This document shows, one piece after another, positions 56,547 to 64,000 of a stretch of DNA of 64,000 bases. The notes below the pieces were generated by a model. It saw only the letters and a list, made by a program, of their open reading frames with translations, made no database searches and was not told the origin of the DNA. A program made the translations under genes and the position numbers. Each line of letters starts with the position of its first letter. The first letter of the stretch is position 1. This DNA is from Chloranthus sessilifolius (lineage: Eukaryota > Streptophyta > Magnoliopsida > Chloranthales > Chloranthaceae): contig CM037587.1 in assembly GCA_021018995.1 (NCBI GenBank), positions 86,921,251 to 86,985,250 on the forward strand. The letters are read 5' to 3'.

Positions 56547-57168
56547 GTAGTGTTCTATCATTTGAGAAGCTTATTTTATACAGTCATGGATTATTTTTTT
56601 ATTTTTTCGAAAAAGATTCAAGGTAAAATTAGTTAACCTAACTGAAAATGCACATGATTCTGTATATTGGCATCGTTTTCGTGGAGATGGATACAATGGA
56701 CTTCGGAGGATGCCTATTGTTTTATGCAATGGATCTCCGTTTAGATACTCTTCATTGTCCCCAATTTTGAGCAAAATATTGAAAATGGAGCTTCGTAGTA
56801 ATGAATCGACCTTAGATTTGGTCAAAATATGAAGGTTGCTTAAAGTTGAGGACCGATAAGCCAAGAGAATCCACTAGTTGAGTTTTGATATGAGTAGGCT
56901 CAACATAGGGAATACTTGGGAGCAAGCGCTGGCACTAATATGGAGTTTTTAAAACCTTAATAGTGGGTGCTTTGGCAAGGAGAGGGGTAACGTAAACTGC
57001 AGCCCATGATTATTAATGAGATAAGAATCCCGTTAATTTTGTCATTGACCTATCAGTGACTCAAAATTCTGTGTTAGATCTTAAAGGTCAGCAGCGATAA
57101 TAACCCCTGCTTCTCTAAATTCTGAGTGAAGATTACTGCTCACTGGTTATATTTTCTAGTAAAATTTG
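56547..57168 (+). other. Intron-like, with a ~70-bp duplicate of the leader region
   Basis: 56763-56833 (TATTGAAAATGGAGCTTCGT...ATTTGGTCAAA) repeats 56148-56217 with about 85-90% identity by eye. No exon was found. Confidence 0.55.
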
Positions 57169-58049
57169 TGTAACGATCCCCAGATTTATACACTACAGTG
57201 GTAAGTGTTCGGTCAGGTCATGTGTGAGGACCTCACTAGGATAGCCCTTAAAATCTTAGAAGTTTGACTTCAAACTAGATACATACAAATGTATTAAGAT
57301 AAAAGATTAAACCATCTTATAAAGAATTAAATTCCAATATACCAGAAGTAGTATATGCACTTGATACTAAAGTTAAGCCATTTGGCATTAACTCTACCCG
57401 GTAGTAATATAACCAAGGAAAGCTGGATGGACTATTTGTAAATTATATAAAAGAACTTTTCTGTTTTGTTTTATATGGAATACTCTTATCTAGGTATACT
57501 AGATATATAGGAAGTTTATCTTAAGTAGCTTATAAGCTACTTGCATGGCTTATCGCGTACATGACTCCAATGAGTCATGTTCCGTTTACATGCATGCAAA
57601 ATGCAGGAAATCGTTATAAAACCCACAAACCAGACCATCATCTTCCTCCTTTGCTTAACCTTGAAAGGAAAACCTGCACATATGTCTATGAATCCAAGGA
57701 CACTATGGTCACCATATACCAATCCTAGCACAGCTTTGACAATTTCTGATACAAGTTAAGATCAGAGTATGTTCCATGATCCCACAATTTCAAGATTTAC
57801 AGTAGCATTTCGTTGTAACGATCTCATCATTCTCAACTCGGCAAAAACAGCATCGATGGTCGAGTGCTAACGATTCCCCAAAAGGTTAGTTAATTATTTA
57901 TCTTTATACAAAAGACTTGATCATAAAGAATTTCAGCTCAGAAATTAGCCTCAGCATGCAGTTGAATGCAGATCGTTGCACTCCAGATCTTCATTTAAGA
58001 TCTGTAAATAAGAAAAAAATAGATATATATATATATATATATGAAGATA

Positions 58050-58201
58050 CACTACAAAAAATAAGACTATTAGTGGCAGTTTTTTATAATAAAAAACTGC
58101 CGCTACAAAAATACTAGCGGCAGTTTTTTATAGCGACAAGACTAATAGCGGCAGTTTTTTATTAAAAAAAATTGCCGCTAATAGTCTTATTTTTTGTAGT
58201 G
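58050..58201. mobile_element. CACTA MITE 3 (152 bp, TSD ATA)
   Basis: It starts CACTACAAAAAATAAGACTA and ends TAGTCTTATTTTTTGTAGTG, a perfect inverted end. It is flanked by ATA at 58047-58049 and 58202-58204. The inner text alternates GCGGCAGTTTTTTAT and AAAAAACTGCCGC, so the whole element folds back. Confidence 0.95.
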
Positions 58202-58289
58202 ATAAATGTATAATAAACTATATATATATATATATATATATATGCAAAAAAAAGGAAGAAACAGCAGATAAAAAGGGCAAGAAAGAACT

Positions 58290-58400
58290 CAGTTGAAGCC
58301 CGGCAAGCCAGGCTTGCCGTGGCAACCTCAAGAGGTTGCTGCGGCAAGACACTCTGTTGAGTGGCTTGCCGCGGCAAGCCTTATGTGTTGCCGCGGCAAC
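58290..58400. repeat. TTGCCGCGGCAA palindromic cassette in L5
   Basis: It contains CGGCAAGCCAGGCTTGCCG (58301-58319), GTTGCTGCGGCAAG, CTTGCCGCGGCAAG (58366-58379) and GTTGCCGCGGCAAC (58387-58400). The last two are perfect palindromes. Further copies lie near 58590-58600. Confidence 0.85.
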
Positions 58401-59907
58401 TCTATGCTCAGACCATTGTGTGGTATTTCAGTCATAACTTTTGACTCCGAACTTCAAATGACACGATTCTTGATGCGTTGGAAAGGGGACAATGAGACCT
58501 ACAACTTTTATGAAGCAACTAAGTTCTAAATCTAATGTATAAAGGGTCAAAAAGTTGTAACAAGTCACAAAAACATGCAACTGCAAAGCTTGCCTCGGCA
58601 ACAGTATACTCAGACCACTGTATGATATTTTAATCATATCTTCTGACCCCGAACTCCGATTGATACGATTCTTGATGTGTTGGAAAGGGGACAACGAGCC
58701 CTACAACTATCATGAAGGAACAAATTTTTGAAGCCAACATTTAAGGGGTTAAAAAGTAGTAACACGCGGCAACCCTGCATCTTACACACTTGGCGACACC
58801 TCTGTCAGGGGTTTATGCTGGGATGACTTGCTAAGTTTGATCATGAGACTTGGGACCATAAATGGTCCATATTTGGGGTCTATGTTGACCCAATAAACCA
58901 TTAAAAATACTAAACCTATGAACAACATTTCTAGGTGCCATTTGGTACACATGACGCGTTTGCTTGAAGACGAGTGTGTACGGGAAACTAGTTATACGTA
59001 AACCTGGTGTAAGGTAGGGAGTTTACATTATTAATTTATATTTTATTTTCAAATTCATTCCTGATTAGCAAATTATAATTATGCCTATGTTAATTTAATC
59101 CATATGCTAGTTGTGCTAGTTCTGCTGAGGAATACTAAGCTATGATGATAGTAAGATCAAAGCCATATATGTTTATACCATGAATTTTGATGCTCGAACC
59201 ATGCTAGTTCAGCTCGATATAGGATTATTCTATGAATATATGTCAGCATGATAATCTTTGAATATAAAGGCAATTTTAAATGATAATTAGAAATTTATAA
59301 GGATGCCAATTAATTTTGTTGATGACAAACGCATGTGATAATGTCAGTTTGCATAATGAACTCATGTCAGTTGGGATGGATATGATACTAATGAATTCAT
59401 TATTGATTTATGGTTAAGGGATGATGCTCAAATATATAGTGATAAATGGATAATACTCTCTCAGTTCAGAGGAATGGTTCTGATTAATAATGATCATGTA
59501 TTGCTCATGTATAATCGTGTATAATAATCATGGATAGAGATAGATGAATTTATGAATCATGATAAAATGAATATGCTAATTTCAGTTTAAATAAATACCT
59601 TTGCATGACTATGCTCGTGTTAAGTTTTGATGAATAAATATGCATGATAAGGATTCAAGCAGTGTACTGTAGGATTATTAGGCTAATTCAGTTAGATGTG
59701 TGATTATAAATGATGATACGATAAGTTATGTACAAATGATGATAAGATCAGTTTCAACGCATGAATACGAATAGTTATGCAAACTCAGTGATACTAGTTC
59801 AGTTTTGCTATATCATATCTATTCATGATGTTCTTGCATATATATTAGCATGCATTGTTCATGTTCTGTTATCCTTGATATCATGTGCACGTCTTTAATT
59901 CATCTTG

Positions 59908-60053
59908 AAACAAGTGATCCCGCTAACTCGGGAGCTTGATATCCCGTCCAAGTGATCCCGCTAACTCGGGAGCTTGATATCCCGTCCAAGTGATCCCTTC
60001 TTTCGGAGTTTGACAAGTGATCCGCTTCTTTCGGGAGCTTGATTTTCTTGTTT
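59908..60053. repeat. 40-bp tandem array in L5 (~3.5 copies)
   Basis: AAGTGATCCCGCTAACTCGG followed by GAGCTTGATATCCCGTCC is repeated exactly twice, then twice in degraded form with TTCTTTCGG replacing CTAACTCGG. Confidence 0.92.
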
Positions 60054-60751
60054 TTTGTTCTTGTACATGTCTTGTTTCAGCATGATTCATTGATCTCGCC
60101 TGATTCCTTGTCAGCATGAATATGTCAGCATTGTCAGCATGATACAATAATTGTATGATTTAGTGCTTGTTCTGTTATATACTGCTAGGATATATGGATG
60201 CTAGAATAGACCTAATATAAGATGACATGTGTTTCGTTTTATTTTTCATCTAGACATGAATGGATAATCTAACATATAAATTAGCATTTTAATTTTTCCT
60301 GCTGAACTTTGATGATAGCTCATCCTACGACTTTATGTCTTAGCTGCAGATATTGCTCAAGACCCTGAGCACGAAGCTGATCCTACCTACCAGTCTGACG
60401 AGGAGGACGAGGACGAGGAGGAAGGTTCTACTGAGGACCTCTTTCCTTGAGAGGTTTGGGAGAGATAGAGATTTATTTTTAAACATTAAATATGTATGAA
60501 CAGCAGTGTAAGTTAAGATAGTTTACTACTTGAGGTATAGGTTTCTGTTTATATTTCCTGTTCAATTTACTGCTTTAGATAAAGGAATGAATATCAGTTG
60601 TTGCCATATATCTTTGTATCAGAGTTAATTAAATTCGCTTTCGCATATATAACACTTTGTACACGATGCCCTTGTATGACAGGATCATGTTAGGTGATCC
60701 GACGACGCGACCTTTCCCATTTACGAGAGGGGGAAAAGTCAGGTTGTCACA

Positions 60752-61683
60752 ATTTGTGATTAAAAAAGCTGCTAATTAGTGTGTTGATAGAAACACACCT
60801 AATGCCAGAGATGTTTATAGCAGTAGTAGAGGCCCAGCAGCAGATTAGTAGAGAATAGTAGCAGTAATAACACAAAGCAATCCATTTTTTAAAGGTTTGT
60901 TGATGTTAAATGTAATGGAATTTTCTATGGGTTTGTGTTTCATATATGTTTAGAGTTACGCAGATAAGATGTATGATATATTTCCTTAATGAAGAAAAAT
61001 GCAATAAAATTATAAATCATGCCTTAGATAACTGAAAGTATACATCATGGTGATCTAAAAATGATGTACTTTTATCTTTCAGCCTTGAAAATGAAAATGT
61101 GTTGGGTAAAGTTCTAGTGTTAATTACAAAAGCCTGCCACATTAAACAAGCTAAATTATTTATAAACTCGATTTTTTTGTGGATTTCTATCAGCTTTTGA
61201 AGCTTTGCATGATTTCTATTCAGAACTCATCTAGATTTAGTTTTTTGCATGAATTTTGTTCAGAACTGATCTAGATTTAGTATTTACTTATATAAAAATA
61301 TAGGATCCTTTTGTATAGGAGTTTAGGAGATCTTGCAGAGAACTTATCTTTTAGTAAATTTTCTACTTACATATGGTATAATAAAAGATAAACAATTGAG
61401 CATATGATCTGTTTTAGTTTCCATCTCTTATTGTGCTTATTTTTGCATGAATGATGCTTTTTTTGTTGCCATCATATTATTCTGATGACTTTATACTTGG
61501 AATTTGGAAGGAGGATGATCAATTTCTCGAGTATCAAAATGTGTTGTTTTCTCATCTAGTTTTTCATAGACACACACACACATCTCTCCATCTCTCTTTA
61601 AATATTCATCTTCGGTTCATCTGTTCTTTAAAGTTGAAAGAGGATATAACTCAATTTATATATTATATTTGTTGTTGTTGCAG
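60752..61683 (+). other. Intron-like sequence upstream of the ERD2 exon
   Basis: No exon recognised. A ~37-base duplication (TGCATG.ATTT..TTCAGAACT.ATCTAGATTTAG) lies at 61207-61280. A poly-pyrimidine/GTTGTTGTTGCAG acceptor ends the region. Confidence 0.5.
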
Positions 61684-61799
61684 ATCTTTTGGACATTTTC
61701 TATATACTTAGAAGCAATGGCTATTCTTCCTCAATTGGTTTTGCTACAAAGGAGTGGAAATGTGGACAATCTGGCTGGGCAATATGTTTTCTTTCTTGG
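61684..61799 (+). pseudogene. Single exon of an ER lumen (KDEL) retention receptor gene, ERD2-like
   Basis: The exon lies between a TTGCAG acceptor and a GGTATT donor. It encodes IFWTFSIYLEAMAILPQLVL then LQRSGNVDNLAGQYVFFLG, matching the conserved (E)VLWTFSLYLEAVAILPQLVLLQR..N.DNLTGQYVFLLG segment of plant ERD2. This seven-helix Golgi/ER receptor retrieves KDEL proteins. It is 116 bases with no stop. None of the other ERD2 exons (N-terminal helices, or the YRALYILNWIYRYF block that should follow) was seen. LTR L6 starts 421 bases downstream, so later exons could lie beyond the window, but the upstream exons are not present in the preceding kilobases outside L5. Confidence 0.8.
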
Positions 61800-62220
61800 G
61801 TATTATGGTTGATTTCTCATTATATGTTTCCTAATTCTGATCAATAGCTCCCCTTTTGGAATAATCATGATTATTAGTTGTTAATTTTACTACCTATTGT
61901 TCCTCTTCATTAAACAGAAATGGATTGTGAATAGTATTAGTGCCTTACTATTGAATATATTTATTGTAAATGATCTCGAGAATGTAATTTTATTACTGAG
62001 TTTAAGTCTTCATTTATTGACCACAAACTTGGTTCATAGATATCAACAATATGCATAGGTGGGTCTATGCCAGGGTTCACTGATTGTAGAGTAAACCAAA
62101 AAGGTAGTAGTAATGTTTATAAAGACTCATATTTTTGGACTTGAATCAGATTGACCCTGTGTACATATTCGGCTCGGCAACTGACATTGTCATTTGTTTG
62201 GATTTTTATCTAGATGTGAT
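61800..62220. other. Intron-like, no exon seen
   Basis: AT-rich; the sequence after the ERD2 exon donor up to LTR L6. Confidence 0.45.
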
Positions 62221-64000
62221 TGTACAGACAGATTCTGATTTTGAGCCGTTTGGACCCTTGTGCGAAAGTCGTGTACCGACCTCAGTGTGGCCGCTCAACA
62301 CCGGACCTAAGTTATTGGAATTAGAAGTTTAACACACTAAGGTGTGTGCGTGCTTAACATATTGAGCAACCCTTTTATAAGAGGAATGGTATTCTCGTAT
62401 GCTTTACGTTAAGGCCTTCAAAAATTTATTTGCTTAGAGAGAAAGAGGAGACGAGATCCATACGCCGGAAAACTTAGCTGCGTTTTGAGTTGTTTGATCA
62501 TTACAAAACTTTGCCTTTATCGTGCTACCGATTGTGAGATCTATTTTGTGAAACCTTTTCTCTAAATCCTTTTTTGTTTGAGATCCATAAACATATGGCA
62601 AGATTGAATCAACCCTTGGATGCTTTTTCGACGATTGGAAAAGGTTGAGATCATTGGGAATGAATAGAAGTGATTCTAGTGAATTCATAGGAGCGATCGA
62701 GGCGCGGATTGTCGAGGAAATCTGCCGATTTTGTTTTGAAACTCCGTTTGCGTGACTCATTTCAAAGAGTGGAATCCTTGATTAAAGGTATGATTTTTAT
62801 TGTGTTTAAGGTTTAGAATCAATAGATTAAACTTAGGTTTTATTTTGGGAATGTGTGGGATTCGATTCAGGTAAAAACGAGGCAAAAAATCGCATCGCTC
62901 GAGCGAGGACAGAACTTAATTTTTGTCCTCATTTTCGTTTTCTTTCCGATACTGTCTTTGTATTTTATCTATAACTTTTTACTCTGCACTCCGATTAACA
63001 TGATTCATTTTGCGTTGGAAAGAGAACAGCTAACTCTACAACTTTTGTATTTTGACCAATTCGTGAATTAATCGTTTTGAAGGTTAAAAAATTAGAGGAA
63101 GGTTACGTCAAATTCTATGTTGGCACAAACTTGTCTGTTTCGACTCGATTTTGAGGAAACACATAAATAGGTCTAAATTATTAGTGATTAGATTTAACCT
63201 TGACGCATCGTCGTATATTTGTGATATAGATTAAGGGTGAGAGGCCATCAATAGGATTTTGCTTGGCTCTGCGCAACTCCAAGTTTTGATAGGAGAATCT
63301 CATCTTTACAGTATTTTATTTTAACACCCATGGATATTTTGAATTAGAATCTTTGAACTTACATATGCCATTAAAATCACATCTATAAACTGAAATTTGG
63401 GATGAAAAACTAAAAATCCGAATCTACCTGAACCCTGAAACCTGAATCTGCTTAAGCTATGAAATGCTAAAAATCTAAAATCAAGAATTTGAACTATATA
63501 TAAGAAACTTGCGTCTGATTTATATTGATATCTGCATCTGTTTTATGATTGGCCTGAACGACCCCTCAAAAATTCCTGAACTACTTCCTGACACAAATTT
63601 CCCTCATGACGTAGGGGTTTGTTGCATCCTGAAAAATGGTTCATGAACGACACTGGTAGGTACTAATATGGGTTCCCATCGGCTATATTCTTGATCTTGA
63701 GATATAGTTTATTCGGGAGGTATTTTAAGTTGAAGATTAAGTTATGAATTACTGAACTTTACATATAGAAATTAGAGGCACTAAGACACTGAAATTCTGT
63801 ATTATTCTTGAATCTGTTTTCACATATTTAGAACTTTATCTTGCATATAATTTCTGCACTTAAATTCTGTTTTTACCTGCATTTATGGTTTTGACATATA
63901 AGATTTTGATACTTGTTTTGAAACCCATATTAGTTAAAATACAATGTCGTTGATGATATTTTTCTACTGAGCTTTGTTGGTTAGCTCACTCCGACTATCG
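62221..64000 (-). mobile_element. LTR L6, running off the window
   Basis: The + strand starts TGTACAGACAGATTCTGATT, comparable with the left ends of L3, L4 and L5 in the same orientation, and is preceded by GTGAT. It contains the GCATCGCTCGAGCGAGG palindrome (62893-62909) and the conserved box GCGTTGGAAAGAGAACAGC with CTCTACAACTTTT (63014-63050). The block CTACTGAGCTTTGTTGGTTA at 63964 is shared with L3 and L5. The right end is outside, so solo or complete status cannot be told. Confidence 0.72.

Larger units (their letters stand above)
57169..60751 (-). mobile_element. Solo LTR L5 (3583 bp, TSD ATTTG)
   Basis: The + strand starts TGTAACGATCCCCAGATTTA and ends GTCAGGTTGTCACA. It is flanked by ATTTG at 57164-57168 and 60752-60756. 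In its own orientation it starts TGTGACAACCTGAC. Nested inside are a CACTA MITE (58050-58201), AT runs, a TTGCCGCGGCAA palindromic cassette (58290-58400), two copies of the conserved GTTGGAAAGGGGACAA box (58480 and 58680), a 40-base tandem array (59908-60050), and the shared TGAACTTTGATGATAGCTCA block near 60304. No internal coding region. Confidence 0.93.

Noticed and set aside
61451-61711. Open frame overlapping the ERD2 exon
   Set aside because: Different frame from the conserved ERD2 reading; only 61684-61799 between splice sites is supported.

Overview
This window is nuclear DNA of a flowering plant with a TE-rich genome. The evidence is GT-AG spliced genes, plant-specific families (LONGIFOLIA/TRM proteins, Tat/Ogre-type Ty3 elements, Ptta/En/Spm transposases, MULEs), many MITEs and large solo LTRs. 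I cannot place the species. Nothing bacterial, organellar or viral was seen, and no rRNA, tRNA or CRISPR.

Layout. 1-4924: the 3' part of a decayed Ty1/copia element, split by a 2.43 kb solo LTR. 4930-8400: AT-rich intergenic DNA with a MULE-like MITE and a tRNA-related SINE. 8849-11799: the only intact host gene, a four-exon LONGIFOLIA/TRM-like gene of 783 codons. 11800-20590: intergenic DNA packed with MITEs, tandem repeats and a MULE derivative. 20590-26915: a LINE relic carrying three insertions. 26916-45074: a Tat/Ogre-like Ty3 element inserted in the LINE reverse transcriptase, itself split by a solo LTR, a 7.4 kb MULE with a decayed transposase, and a second Tat-type solo LTR that carries a CACTA MITE. 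45075-47136: an LTR whose two flanks do not match, probably a rearrangement scar. 47230-62220: 3' exons of an En/Spm (Ptta) transposase-like gene, then fragments of several host genes, all on the + strand: an unrecognised exon pair, a UTR2/UTR4-like nucleotide-sugar transporter, a promoter with a short coding exon, and one KDEL-receptor (ERD2) exon. Solo LTRs and MITEs are inserted among them. 62221-64000: another LTR running off the window.

How it fits together. Apart from the TRM gene, the window records successive insertions. Six large LTRs share conserved sub-blocks and nearly all are solo, so LTR-LTR recombination has been frequent. Exact target-site duplications fix the boundaries of most insertions and give their relative order (LINE, then Tat element, then LTRs and MULE, then CACTA MITE). 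The run of gene fragments downstream of the En/Spm exons may be a gene-capturing CACTA element; this is an inference. Exon boundaries were read by eye from GT-AG sites, phase and family resemblance; no alignment or transcript was available.
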